A DNA stretch of 38,162 nt from Actinomycetota bacterium (lineage in GTDB: Bacteria > Actinomycetota > Acidimicrobiia > Spongiisociales > UBA5794). Of this stretch, positions 5,782 through 14,235 are shown piece by piece. A program made the position numbers and the translations under genes. The stretch covers positions 1 through 38,162 of the forward strand of contig JAADIG010000103.1 of NCBI GenBank assembly GCA_013151445.1. The letters run 5' to 3'. A model generated the notes under the pieces. The model made no database searches and had not been told where the DNA came from. It saw only the letters and a list, made by a program, of their open reading frames with translations. The first letter of the stretch is position 1, and every line of letters starts with the position of its first letter.

Positions 5782-8283
5782 TTAGTTGCCGCTCTCGAAG
5801 TCGTCTTCGAAAGAGACCGTACGCCGTTGACCCCCGGAGCTTCCGCTTCCGCTTCCGCTGTCGCTGTCGCTTCGGCTGCCACCGTTACCGCGTCCACCGC
5901 TGTACCGGTCACCGCCGCTGTCACGTCCACCACGGTCGCCGCCGCTGTCACGCCCGCCACGGTCACGATCACCACGGCTACCGCCGCTGTCACGCCCGCC
6001 ACGGTCGCCGCCGCTGTCACGTCCGCCACGGTCGCCGCCGCTGTCACGTCCACCACGGTCACGATCACCACGGCTGCCGCCGCTGTCGCGTCCGCCACGG
6101 TCACTGCGTTCGGTCGGAGCGGAGGCTCCGGGCTTCATCTCAAGCTCAACACCCTCGGCGAGTTCAAGGCTGACCTTGCCGCGATCGTCGATCTCGCGGA
6201 TGACAACCTTGATGGCGTCTCCGAGAGCAAGCACATCCTCGACCTGGGCGATACGACGACCGCCACCCATCTTGGAGATATGAAGCAGTCCGTCACGACC
6301 AGGCATGATGTTTATAAAGGCACCGAACTTCGTGACGTTGACGACCTCGCCGTCGTAGTCCTTGTCCAGTTCTGGTTCCGGTGGGAACCCGATCGCCAGT
6401 ATCCGTTCCTTCGCCATCTGCATCGATGCGGTGCTCGAGGCTCCAACACGGATTGTGCCGTCGTCTTCGATCTCGATGGTCGCACCGGTATCTTCTTCGA
6501 GCTGGCGGATGTTCTTGCCCTTCGGCCCAATGACTTCGCCAATCCGGTCCTTGGGGATCTGGATTGCCTCGATCTTGGGAGCGTTCTCCGCAAGTTCTTC
6601 ACGCGGCGCAGGCAGCACTTCGGCCATCTTGCCGAGAATGAACATACGAGCCTCGCGGGCCTGCATCATGGCGCGAGCAAGAATCTCCGACGGCAAGGAT
6701 TCGATCTTCGTATCGAGTTGCAGTGCCGTGATCATGTCCTCGGTACCAGCAACCTTGAAGTCCATATCACCGAGATGATCCTCGGCTCCAAGGATATCTG
6801 TGAGCGTGACGAATTCGCCGTCCTGCTCGATCAGACCCATCGCAATACCTGCGACCGGAGCATGAATTGGAACGCCAGCGTCCATGAGGGAGAGCGACGA
6901 ACCGCAGACCGATGCCATCGAGCTGGACCCGTTGGACATGAGGACCTCGGACACCAAACGATAGGCGTACGGGAACTCTTCGATGTCCGGAATGACCGGG
7001 AGCAATGCCTTTTCGGCGAGTGCCCCATGGCCGATTTCCCGACGCTTCGGACCACGCATGAAACCGGTCTCACCTGTCGAGAATGGTGGGAAGTTGTAGT
7101 GGTGCATGTACCGCTTGGTCTCGTACGGGTCGATGGTGTCGAGCATCTGCTCCATCTTCAGCATGCCGAGCGTCGTCGTGTTCAAGACCTGGGTTTCGCC
7201 ACGGGTGAACAGGGCCGACCCGTGTGACTCTTTCAGCAAGTCAACCTCGACCGTGATCTTGCGAACATCGGTGAGGCCACGCCCATCCATACGGATGCCG
7301 TCAGCAACAACACGGGCGCGCATGACATTCTTCTGAACCTTGCCGAAGGCGTTCTTCGCTTCGCGAATCTCGTCGTCCTCAAGCCCGAGGCTTTCGAGAA
7401 CGTCGTCACGGATTGCAGACTCCTGAGCCTGGCGCTCGTGCTTGTCGGCAACCACGCCCATGGCTTCAAGTTTCGATTTGGCGACGGCCTCGACCTTGGT
7501 GAACATTTCCGGCGAGTACTCGACGGCGACGGGCCACTCGATCTCTTCCGGTGCCGGCATCTGAGCCTTCAGTTCGAGCTGGAGGTCGATCAGCTCACCG
7601 ATGACCTTCTTTGCGGCCTCAAGACCCTCGGTAATCGTTTCCTCGTTTGATGGGACCTGCCCAGCTTTGAAGTGACGGTACCCGTGCTCGGTTGCACCGG
7701 CTTCGACCATGGCGATATCAATGTCGCCGGCTTCATTGCGCTTACCAGCGACAACGAGATCGAAGACGGATGCTTCGAGGTCTTCGTACGTTGGGAACGC
7801 AACCCATTCGCCATCGCGCAACGCAAGACGAACTCCACCGATCGGCCCAAGGAACGGAATCGGGCTGGTTGAAAGTGCCGCGGAGGCTCCGTTCAGTGCC
7901 GCGACGTCGTACGGGTTCTCAAGGTCCGCGGACAGAACAGTTGTAACGATGTGGGTCTCGTTGCGGAATCCATCGATGAACGATGGACGCAACGGACGGT
8001 CGAGAAGTCGGCAGGTGAGGGTTGCCCTCTCGGTGGCGCGACCTTCACGGCGGAAGAACGATCCGGGGATCCGACCCACGGCATACATACGTTCTTCAAC
8101 GTCAACCGTAAGAGGGAAGAAATCTGCACCGTCACGCATCGTGCGCTTCGCGGTGGCTGTCGTGAGCACCTGGGTATCACCAATAGTGACCACGACGGCC
8201 CCATCGGCGAGTTGGGCAAGTTTGCCCGCAGACATGGTGATTTTTACACCTTGGATCTGCTTACTGACGCTGAACTCTGTCAC
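5782..8283 (-). CDS. pnp: polynucleotide phosphorylase (PNPase)
   Basis: The 833-residue enzyme degrades RNA 3'-5' with phosphate and can add tails. The domains appear in order: first RNase PH-like domain (about 10-215), helical linker, second RNase PH-like domain (about 325-560) with MDGRG, TRGETQVLNT, SSSMASVCGSSL and the catalytic-acid region EDHLGDMDFK, a KH domain (IPKDRIGEVIGPKGKNI), an S1 domain (about 638-710), and a tail of about 112 residues rich in Gly, Arg, Asp and Ser. The tail is a tandem nine-residue repeat, unlike the short acidic tails of model bacteria. GTG 8283 is the start, with AAGGAGAG upstream. The gene follows rpsO, a widely conserved pairing, and ends at the hairpin 5731-5765. 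Confidence 0.97.
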   Translation of the reverse strand: MTEFSVSKQIQGVKITMSAGKLAQLADGAVVVTIGDTQVLTTATAKRTMRDGADFFPLTVDVEERMYAVGRIPGSFFRREGRATERATLTCRLLDRPLRPSFIDGFRNETHIVTTVLSADLENPYDVAALNGASAALSTSPIPFLGPIGGVRLALRDGEWVAFPTYEDLEASVFDLVVAGKRNEAGDIDIAMVEAGATEHGYRHFKAGQVPSNEETITEGLEAAKKVIGELIDLQLELKAQMPAPEEIEWPVAVEYSPEMFTKVEAVAKSKLEAMGVVADKHERQAQESAIRDDVLESLGLEDDEIREAKNAFGKVQKNVMRARVVADGIRMDGRGLTDVRKITVEVDLLKESHGSALFTRGETQVLNTTTLGMLKMEQMLDTIDPYETKRYMHHYNFPPFSTGETGFMRGPKRREIGHGALAEKALLPVIPDIEEFPYAYRLVSEVLMSNGSSSMASVCGSSLSLMDAGVPIHAPVAGIAMGLIEQDGEFVTLTDILGAEDHLGDMDFKVAGTEDMITALQLDTKIESLPSEILARAMMQAREARMFILGKMAEVLPAPREELAENAPKIEAIQIPKDRIGEVIGPKGKNIRQLEEDTGATIEIEDDGTIRVGASSTASMQMAKERILAIGFPPEPELDKDYDGEVVNVTKFGAFINIMPGRDGLLHISKMGGGRRIAQVEDVLALGDAIKVVIREIDDRGKVSLELAEGVELEMKPGASAPTERSDRGGRDSGGSRGDRDRGGRDSGGDRGGRDSGGDRGGRDSGGSRGDRDRGGRDSGGDRGGRDSGGDRYSGGRGNGGSRSDSDSGSGSGSSGGQRRTVSFEDDFESGN
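5876..6105. repeat. 27-bp tandem repeats inside the pnp 3' end
   Basis: Imperfect 27-bp units, with 18-bp partial units, encode GGRDSGGDR and variants such as GGSRGDRDR. This is a coding tandem array that makes the RG-rich tail of PNPase. It is expandable by slippage, so its length may differ between strains. Confidence 0.85.
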
Positions 8284-8446
8284 GCGTCTCTCCTTTATGT
8301 GTTAGGAGAAGACCCAATTGGCAGTGGACCGTGTTTGAACGGTGTGTGGGGTAGTGTCCAACCACCGACCACTGACAACTGAACTTCTCCGCTTCTTGTG
8401 TCACCACGCACAGAAAGCAACCGAAGCCGCCTCCTGGGTCTGTGAT

Positions 8447-8704
8447 CTAACGTCGCAGACCAAGCTTGGCAATCAGCGAGCGATAACGCTCGACGTTCTG
8501 ATCCTGCAAGTAGGAAAGCAACCGACGTCGCTTACCTACCATCATCAGAAGGCCACGACGACTGTGGTGGTCCTTCTTGTTGGTCCTGAGATGATCGGTG
8601 AGATGCGTAATACGCTCGGTTAACAAAGCAACCTGAACCTCTGGCGAGCCAGTGTCGGTGGCATGGGTACCAAACTCTTCGATTATCGTCTTCGTGTCTT
8701 TCAC
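8447..8704 (-). CDS. rpsO: 30S ribosomal protein S15
   Basis: The 85-residue product matches S15 throughout: [31 protein letters not shown] and [10 protein letters not shown], ending [14 protein letters not shown]. It binds the central domain of 16S rRNA early in 30S assembly. GTG 8704 fits the family length and has GGAAAG upstream; the in-frame ATG further up would add 28 unrelated residues. It precedes pnp by 163 bases and is read in the same direction. Confidence 0.97.
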   Translation of the reverse strand: MKDTKTIIEEFGTHATDTGSPEVQVALLTERITHLTDHLRTNKKDHHSRRGLLMMVGKRRRLLSYLQDQNVERYRSLIAKLGLRR

Positions 8705-8761
8705 GCAGGACTTTCCTTTGCGGGAATCAAAATGTGCGCGGACGAATGTCCGGCGAAGAGA

Positions 8762-8788
8762 AGTGTACCAGGAATTCCAACCGTGCAA
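8762..8788 (-). promoter_or_regulatory. candidate rpsO promoter (extended -10)
   Basis: On the minus strand TTGCAC (8788-8783) is followed after 15 bases by TACACT (8767-8762), preceded by TGG as in an extended -10. The predicted leader of about 50 bases holds a small hairpin, CGGAC-N4-GTCCG (8739-8752). Spacing is short, so this is tentative. Confidence 0.4.
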
Positions 8789-8811
8789 AGTCAGGCCAGC
8801 CCAGCCACCTC

Positions 8812-8874
8812 CCTCTCCGTTCTTGTGACGTTTCGATGGGACTATTCCCCCGAAACGTCACAAGAACGGAGAGG
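8812..8874. repeat. 24-bp perfect inverted repeat with 15-base loop
   Basis: The arms 8812-8835 and 8851-8874 are exact reverse complements and enclose a 15-base loop. The element begins 13 bases after the Rid-gene stop and lies upstream of rpsO on the same strand. It may terminate the Rid transcript, but neither end has a T-run and the arms are longer than usual for a terminator. No second copy was noticed in the window. Confidence 0.85.
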
Positions 8875-8886
8875 TGGTTTGTTGGC

Positions 8887-9270
8887 TCAGGGGTCGATTA
8901 CGGCCTCGACCTCGAGCTCCACCTTCCAGGACGGATCAATCAGGGCGGCGACGACCACCATGGTCGCGGCCGGGTTAGCGTCACCGAACAGGACACCGTG
9001 CGCCTGACCGACAGCATCTGCGTCGTCGACGTCGGTGATGAACATTCGGGTTCGCACCACGTCGTGGATCGAACCGCCGAGTTCGGTGAGGGCATCGGCG
9101 ACGATTGTGCCACAGCGCAACATCTGGGCATACGCACCCTCGGCTACCGGCTCACCCTCCGGCGGTACCGGGGCGGTGCCGGCGACGTCGATCCGGTTGC
9201 CGGTACGTACCGCTCGGCAATACCCGTACACCGGCTCGAATGGGGATCCTGATTGCACGCGACGTTTCAT
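8887..9270 (-). CDS. Rid (YjgF/YER057c) family protein
   Basis: The 127-residue protein covers the whole Rid fold: YGYCRAVRTGNRIDVAGTAP, a central helix region, VVRTRMFITDVDDADAV, and the C-terminal strand KVELEVEAVID. RidA enzymes hydrolyse reactive enamine/imine intermediates using an Arg in a PxRSxVxV motif near the C-terminus. The equivalent here reads NPAATMVVVAAL with no Arg, so RidA-type deaminase activity is unlikely and this belongs to another Rid subgroup. Start ATG 9270 has AGGTGG five bases upstream. It is the nearest upstream gene to rpsO but is probably a separate transcript because of the inverted repeat between them. Confidence 0.9.
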   Translation of the reverse strand: MKRRVQSGSPFEPVYGYCRAVRTGNRIDVAGTAPVPPEGEPVAEGAYAQMLRCGTIVADALTELGGSIHDVVRTRMFITDVDDADAVGQAHGVLFGDANPAATMVVVAALIDPSWKVELEVEAVIDP

Positions 9271-9403
9271 GGAACCACCTTAGAGCAGCGAACGGCCCGG
9301 TGCCGCGCGACCAGACCAGGTGGCCGAGAAACACCCTAGCAATGCGGCGACTCGCGGCGATTGCCCGCGTTCCAGGGTCCCCAAGACGTGTAACCTCCTC
9401 GTC

Positions 9404-9736
9404 ATGAAAAAGACAAAGAACGTCACCCCCGCCGAGGCGAACATCCTCATCGCCGATTCCGGCGCCCTGCTCATTGACGTCCGCGAACAGGACGAGTGGG
9501 ACAAGGTGCGCATCCCGGGAGCACTTCACAAACCGATGTCAGGCTTCGCGCAATGGCACCAGGACCTCCCCACGGACCGTATGGTCGTTGTGTACTGCCA
9601 GTCCGGTACCCGCTCGGCGAAGGTTGCAAAGGCGCTCCGCAAACACACGAATCATCCCAATATCGCCAACCTCTCCGGCGGCATTATTGACTGGGCGCAG
9701 GGCAGTTTCCCCATCGACGCTGGTCCGGCCCGATAG
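9404..9736 (+). CDS. single-domain rhodanese-like protein
   Basis: The 110-residue protein is one rhodanese domain. It has the CH2-type start (ALLIDVREQDEW, about 21-32), PGALHKP, and the active loop CQSGTR (65-70) with catalytic Cys65, then the NLSGGIIDW end motif. Such proteins carry sulfur as a persulfide or act in thiol transfer. There is no signal peptide. The upstream sequence has no Shine-Dalgarno but does have TAACCT 13 bases before the ATG, so initiation may be leaderless. Its last 53 bases overlap the end of the convergent hydrolase gene. Confidence 0.93.
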   Translation: MKKTKNVTPAEANILIADSGALLIDVREQDEWDKVRIPGALHKPMSGFAQWHQDLPTDRMVVVYCQSGTRSAKVAKALRKHTNHPNIANLSGGIIDWAQGSFPIDAGPAR

Positions 9737-11012
9737 GTTCGGCCGGTAGATCGGACACCGGTCCGGCCCGCCACCTCGACGAACCCGGAGCGATAATTTC
9801 CTGACGCGTCACCAGCGCGACCTGGGGGTCGTCAACGATCGAGCTGTGAGCTTCCCCGATCCGCCTCGCCGCGACGGACACTCTCGATGCGAGATCCAAA
9901 CTCGGCATCATCTGGATGTACCACGGGACCTCAGCGGAGATTGCGGCGTCCAGCGGAGAACCCGCACCGTCATCAACCAGGTCGTACATCACCGCACCGG
10001 GTGCTGGACCAACGTTGGTAATCATTGCATCGGGGTTGCGGATGATGCGCACGACAACGTCACCCGACCGACCAAGGTCGTTCAACTTGTCGGTGCCGTC
10101 GTTCCACGTCCGCTGGAACCCGCCATCGTTGGGAACCAGCCCAAAGACACCCTCACCCACCGACTGTGCTTGCCCGAGCACTCCTCCCGCTAGTGGAGGG
10201 TCGAGCAGCATCGCGGTGCGGACACGGTCGTCATACCCACAGACTCGGTCTTGTGCGGCGAGGAACTCGGCGATCAGGACCGCTCCTTTCGAGTGGCCGA
10301 TGAACGAAATCTCGACATCCTCCGGCAACGTGGACAGCCACGCTCCGAGGGTCAGGAGTCCCTGGTCAATGCTCGCTCTTCTTGACGCCTCTTCCGATGA
10401 TGCGAAACGGCCATCCCAGTTCCAGTCGAAGTTTGCGACCTGTTCCTCCGGGATACCCATCGACGACAGCAGCACATCAAACGTGTTCCCCGGGGATGAA
10501 GCGAAACCACCGATCGTGACCACAAGAACGGTGGGTGGGAAGGGCAATCGAGTGTCGTAGCGTGCCAGAACAGTATCGGATCCATTGGATGGTGACGTTG
10601 CGGAGCCAGCCACCACCGGTGGAATCGCGATGCTCGGCGGCTTCGTAGCCCGAAACTGTGCCGCGGTCCGCCGTCCACCACCGCGACTTCGCGGCTCGTA
10701 CGTTACGGGGCGCGCAAAGATGCCGAGCAGCGCGATCCAAAGTCCCGCAATCCCGAAACCACCGGATCCAGAAGCCCCACCAGAATTGACCGGTACCAGA
10801 CCAGGATTCACCGATGTCACAGTGGACGCGGGCAGCGGCGCTCCTGTCGACACGGGGCGGGGTGTGTCCCGCTTCGAGAGGCCAAGACCGGCCCCCGGGG
10901 CAAGCGGGACCGTCTCACCGAAATCTGACGGGGGCACACCAGGTGTCGCTGCGGTGGCGGGGCCGGCAAGGAGGAACACAATCCCAACGGTGGCAAGCGC
11001 AAACTTCAACAT
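9684..11012 (-). CDS. exported alpha/beta-hydrolase-like protein
   Basis: The 442-residue product begins with a signal peptide (MLKFALATVGIVFLLAGPATA) and has a second hydrophobic stretch at about 85-100. The C-terminal half has alpha/beta hydrolase features: a strand with GGFASSP, the nucleophile elbow FIGHSKGAV with Ser241, and a later conserved-looking Asp region (LLDPPLAGG). This suggests an esterase or lipase-like enzyme outside the cytoplasm, but no family is recognised and the substrate is unknown. ATG 11012 has GGAGG five bases upstream; a start 63 bases earlier would put residues before the signal. The 3' end overlaps the rhodanese gene tail-to-tail by 53 bases. Confidence 0.75.
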   Translation of the reverse strand: MLKFALATVGIVFLLAGPATAATPGVPPSDFGETVPLAPGAGLGLSKRDTPRPVSTGAPLPASTVTSVNPGLVPVNSGGASGSGGFGIAGLWIALLGIFARPVTYEPRSRGGGRRTAAQFRATKPPSIAIPPVVAGSATSPSNGSDTVLARYDTRLPFPPTVLVVTIGGFASSPGNTFDVLLSSMGIPEEQVANFDWNWDGRFASSEEASRRASIDQGLLTLGAWLSTLPEDVEISFIGHSKGAVLIAEFLAAQDRVCGYDDRVRTAMLLDPPLAGGVLGQAQSVGEGVFGLVPNDGGFQRTWNDGTDKLNDLGRSGDVVVRIIRNPDAMITNVGPAPGAVMYDLVDDGAGSPLDAAISAEVPWYIQMMPSLDLASRVSVAARRIGEAHSSIVDDPQVALVTRQEIIAPGSSRWRAGPVSDLPAEPIGPDQRRWGNCPAPSQ

Positions 11013-11107
11013 CACAGCCTCCAGCTGCGGGAAGTGCAGTGTCTCCACCGTGCCGTAAGAGCACATCAATTGCAAGGGGGATGGCGAGGCTCACCCCAAG
11101 CCGTGGG

Positions 11108-12013
11108 TTACTCCAATACCCGGCGAGCATGCTCACAGTCGACACTGATCTGAGCGACGAGTTCATCAACGCCCGCAAACTTCATCTCGCTGCGGAGATG
11201 TCTGCGAAACCAGACCCGCATGGTGCGGTCGTACAGATCAAGGTTCGTGTCGAAGAGATGCACCTCGACCGTTTCTTCGCTGGCGTCAAAGGTTGGTCGG
11301 ACCCCAACGTTGGCGACACCGTGGAAATGCTCACCATCGACCGACGCCGTCACAGCGTAGACCCCGCGACCCGGGACCATCGTCCAAATCTCATCCAGGT
11401 TCGCCGTCGGGAATCCGATCGAACGGCCCCGACCATCACCCGAAACGACCTTCCCCGAAATCATGTGATCTCGTCCCAACAGGCGTGCGGCGTTGGCGAC
11501 ATCGCCAGCCTCAAGCAGTTCCCTGATTCGGGTTGATCGAATCGGTACACCGTTGTCAACGATGTCATCGACAACAACGACCTCAAAACCATGTCGGTCA
11601 CCAAGAGTCCGGAGCGTTTCCGCCGAACCGGACGCCCGGGCTCCAAAACGGAAGTCAGCCCCGATGACGACAGCTACTGGTCGAAATTTGTCGACAACGA
11701 TACGTTCCACGAAGGAGTCCGGCTCCATCGCTGCGGTCACTTTGTCGAACGGCATCGGAGCAACGATGTTGGCACCATGGAGTTCGAGAAACCGCACGCG
11801 GTCGTCGAGGGTCATGAGAGCCGGCGGAGCGTGCCCGGGGGATACAACGGATACCGGATGGACAGCGAACGTCAGCACCGCAGTCGGTGTATCAAAAGCT
11901 CCCGTACGTTCCAGAATCGCCTGGTGTCCGCGGTGTACCCCGTCGTAGACGCCAATCGTAAGAGCCGTCCTTTCGTCGAGTGCCCACGACTGCCAAGGAC
12001 CATGCAGCCTCAC
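11108..12013 (-). CDS. ribF: bifunctional riboflavin kinase / FAD synthetase
   Basis: The 301-residue enzyme makes FMN and then FAD from riboflavin. The N-terminal nucleotidyltransferase domain has GVYDGVHRGHQAIL (HxGH type) and RSTRIRELLEAGDVANAARLLGR. The C-terminal flavokinase domain has GRGRSIGFPTANL and GVYAVTA, with RPTFD and EVHLFD. It starts at GTG 12013, inside the stop codon of truB (GTGA overlap); an ATG at 12003 is in the wrong frame. The truB-ribF order is a classic bacterial arrangement. It is the last clear member of the long housekeeping block. Confidence 0.97.
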   Translation of the reverse strand: MRLHGPWQSWALDERTALTIGVYDGVHRGHQAILERTGAFDTPTAVLTFAVHPVSVVSPGHAPPALMTLDDRVRFLELHGANIVAPMPFDKVTAAMEPDSFVERIVVDKFRPVAVVIGADFRFGARASGSAETLRTLGDRHGFEVVVVDDIVDNGVPIRSTRIRELLEAGDVANAARLLGRDHMISGKVVSGDGRGRSIGFPTANLDEIWTMVPGRGVYAVTASVDGEHFHGVANVGVRPTFDASEETVEVHLFDTNLDLYDRTMRVWFRRHLRSEMKFAGVDELVAQISVDCEHARRVLE

Positions 12014-12897
12014 GATGGCAACACCGCGGCTGGAACTACGACCGCCCCCTGGCGCTCGTACACTGCGAGCAGGGAACCCTCGTGCACCATGCGGACAACG
12101 GTACAGTCGCCGAGTTCCACACTCGCTGCGTCAAGTCGGACCCCATTGCGGACACGCGCCGCGACATCATCGGGCAGATCAATCCGGCCAAGGTCGGGAA
12201 GGCCTTCAGCGGCGGACACAAGCATCTCGTGTGCCCGCCCCTCGTCCGCGGCAGTCTGCAACGCATCGATGCTGTGGGCATCGGAAACACGCAAAGAACC
12301 ATTCGCTGTTCTACGAAGAGCCGTTAGATGAGCACGAGATCCGACCCGGCGGGCGATGTCATCGGCGAGGGTCCGAATGTAGGTGCCCTTCGAACAGGTG
12401 ACGACGAACCGGACGCTCGCACTGTCTGGCTGGGCGTCAATGCCGACAACTGCGAGTTCATAGATGGTGATGGGCCGCGGTGGGCGTTCGACTTCCTCGC
12501 CCTTGCGAGCAAGCTCATACAGGCGTTGACCATCAATCTTGATTGCCGACGTCATCGGAGGTACCTGCTCAATGTTGCCGACGAACGACTCTGCGGCGGT
12601 TTGGATCTCGTCCGCGGACGCTCGGAGCGCAAGCACCTCAGTCTCCCTCCCATCGGCATCCAGGGTGTCGGTAGCCACTCCGAACAGCGCCGTTGCTTCG
12701 TACGTCTTGCGCCCCTCTTGCACGAAGCGCAGCAGCTTGGTGCAAGCCCCGATCCCAAGGACGAGCAACCCGGTTGCCATGGGGTCCAGGGTGCCAGCGT
12801 GCCCAACTTTCTTTGTCCGCAGGAGGCCCCGTACCTTTGCGACAACGTCGTGCGACGTCCATCCCCCGGGTTTATCGACAAGCAAGAAACCCTGCAC
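12010..12897 (-). CDS. truB: tRNA pseudouridine-55 synthase
   Basis: The 295-residue protein isomerises U55 in the T-loop of tRNAs. The catalytic motif HAGTLDPMATG holds Asp38, and the substrate motifs KTYEATALFG, SAIKIDGQRLYELAR and GTYIRTLADD are present. The C-terminal part (about 230-295) is a PUA-like end. GTG 12897 lies before the stop of nrnA by two bases, so initiation probably depends on coupling; the ribosome site is weak. Confidence 0.97.
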   Translation of the reverse strand: MQGFLLVDKPGGWTSHDVVAKVRGLLRTKKVGHAGTLDPMATGLLVLGIGACTKLLRFVQEGRKTYEATALFGVATDTLDADGRETEVLALRASADEIQTAAESFVGNIEQVPPMTSAIKIDGQRLYELARKGEEVERPPRPITIYELAVVGIDAQPDSASVRFVVTCSKGTYIRTLADDIARRVGSRAHLTALRRTANGSLRVSDAHSIDALQTAADEGRAHEMLVSAAEGLPDLGRIDLPDDVAARVRNGVRLDAASVELGDCTVVRMVHEGSLLAVYERQGAVVVPAAVLPS

Positions 12898-12899
12898 GG

Positions 12900-13865
12900 C
12901 TAAACAAGCAACTCCGTGATCGCGGCGATCACATCGTCGGGACTCTTACGAGCGAAGAAACCGGCAGCGTTGTGATGGCCGCCGCCGCCAAAGACCTGGG
13001 CAATGGCAGCAACGTCCGTCGCACCCCGGGACCGAAGGCTGCCCTTCGTTTCATTCTCGCCGATCTCCTTGAGCAGACAGGCGACATCGGCTCCGATGGT
13101 TACCCTGATCAGGTCGATCAACCCGTCGGCGTCATGACGCTCCATGCCAGCCTCAGCAAGGTCCGAGGCCAACAGGATCGACCACACAAACTTGTGCTGC
13201 TCATCGAACACGGCCCGTGACATGACGGCCCCGGCAACTTTCAGGTAGCCGAACGGGGACTGCTCGTACACTTGTTGGCCGACCTTGTCCGGTTCCACAC
13301 CATAATCAAGCAGCTCGGCCACGATACGGTGCACCTGCGGGGTCGTCATCGAATACTGGAACCGGCCAGTGTCGGTGAGTATGCCCGTGTACAGCGCCGT
13401 CGCGGCGGCCACGTCGAGGGACCATCCAAGTTCTCGGATCAGTCGAAACGCCATCTGAGCGGTGCTTGCTGCTGTTGGATCGATCACGTTGATGTCACCG
13501 AAACCCTCATTGGACCCGTGATGATCGATGACGATGAATTTCGGTGCCTTGCGGGCGTAGGGCAGCAGATCCGAGAGTCGATCAGGGGCGGCGACATCAC
13601 AGCTCACGACGAGATCGACGTCAGTCGGCAGATCGTCTGGGGCAACCAGGAGGTCGTCACCGAGGAATGCAAGCGGTTGCGGGACAACGAACGGACGCGG
13701 GAAGGATGCCACCGCCACCTTGCCAGCCTTCCGTGCTGCATGGGTGAACCCCATGATCGTGCCAAGGGCATCGCCGTCGGGGCCCACGTGCCCAAGGAAC
13801 GCAATGGAGTTCGCACCATCGATGAGCGCAACCGCGGCGTCTATTTCGTCATCGAGCGACATCAT
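12900..13865 (-). CDS. nrnA: DHH/DHHA1 nanoRNase / pAp phosphatase
   Basis: This protein (321 residues from ATG 13865) degrades very short RNAs and 3',5'-bisphosphate adenosine. It has the DHH metal motifs: GHVGPDGDALG (25-35), VVSCDVAAPDR, VIDHHGSN and a later DTGRFQY. The C-terminal DHHA1 domain ends in GGGGHHNAAGF. ATG 13865 is preceded by GGAGG nine bases away; in-frame codons further upstream lie inside rbfA. It overlaps rbfA by 17 bases. The order rbfA-nrnA-truB is widespread in Gram-positive bacteria. Confidence 0.95.
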   Translation of the reverse strand: MMSLDDEIDAAVALIDGANSIAFLGHVGPDGDALGTIMGFTHAARKAGKVAVASFPRPFVVPQPLAFLGDDLLVAPDDLPTDVDLVVSCDVAAPDRLSDLLPYARKAPKFIVIDHHGSNEGFGDINVIDPTAASTAQMAFRLIRELGWSLDVAAATALYTGILTDTGRFQYSMTTPQVHRIVAELLDYGVEPDKVGQQVYEQSPFGYLKVAGAVMSRAVFDEQHKFVWSILLASDLAEAGMERHDADGLIDLIRVTIGADVACLLKEIGENETKGSLRSRGATDVAAIAQVFGGGGHHNAAGFFARKSPDDVIAAITELLV

Positions 13866-14235
13866 CGGTCGCGTCCTCCGTATCTTCTTGACTTTCGATC
13901 TCGCTGAGGAGTCGGGTGATACGCATGCCGTTCTCAACGGAGATGTCGACCGCGAATTCAATGACGGGCGTGAACTTCATCCTGACTTGGCCTGCGACAT
14001 TGGCCTGCACACGTTTGGTCGCCCGCTCAAGAGCGTCGCCGGACGCTTTGCGTTGTTTTTCCGATCCGAGCGGTGAAAAGAACACGATAGCCCTGCGCAA
14101 ATCCGGCGAACAGTCCACCCCGGTGATCGTTACGAATCCGAGTTCGGGATCGGTGAGCTCGGCCACTGCGGCGGCAACGATCTCCTTGATGAGGCCGTTG
14201 ACTTTTCGGATACGGGGTGAAGGGGATTTGCTCAT
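13849..14235 (-). CDS. rbfA: ribosome-binding factor A
   Basis: The 128-residue KH-type protein helps late 30S maturation by acting on the 16S 5' end. The family features are an N-terminal RIRKVNGLIKEIVAAAVAEL, DPELGFVTITGVDCSPDLR, and a C-terminal RMKFTPVIEFAVD strand, followed by an acidic tail. It starts four bases inside the DUF503 gene (ATGA) and ends 17 bases inside nrnA, so it is translationally coupled on both sides. Confidence 0.96.
   Translation of the reverse strand: MSKSPSPRIRKVNGLIKEIVAAAVAELTDPELGFVTITGVDCSPDLRRAIVFFSPLGSEKQRKASGDALERATKRVQANVAGQVRMKFTPVIEFAVDISVENGMRITRLLSEIESQEDTEDATDDVAR

Noticed and set aside
5770-7227. 485-codon open frame on the plus strand, Ala/Val/Thr-rich at its start
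   Set aside because: It is the antisense of pnp; its low-complexity start is the complement of the RG-repeat tail, and it resembles no family.
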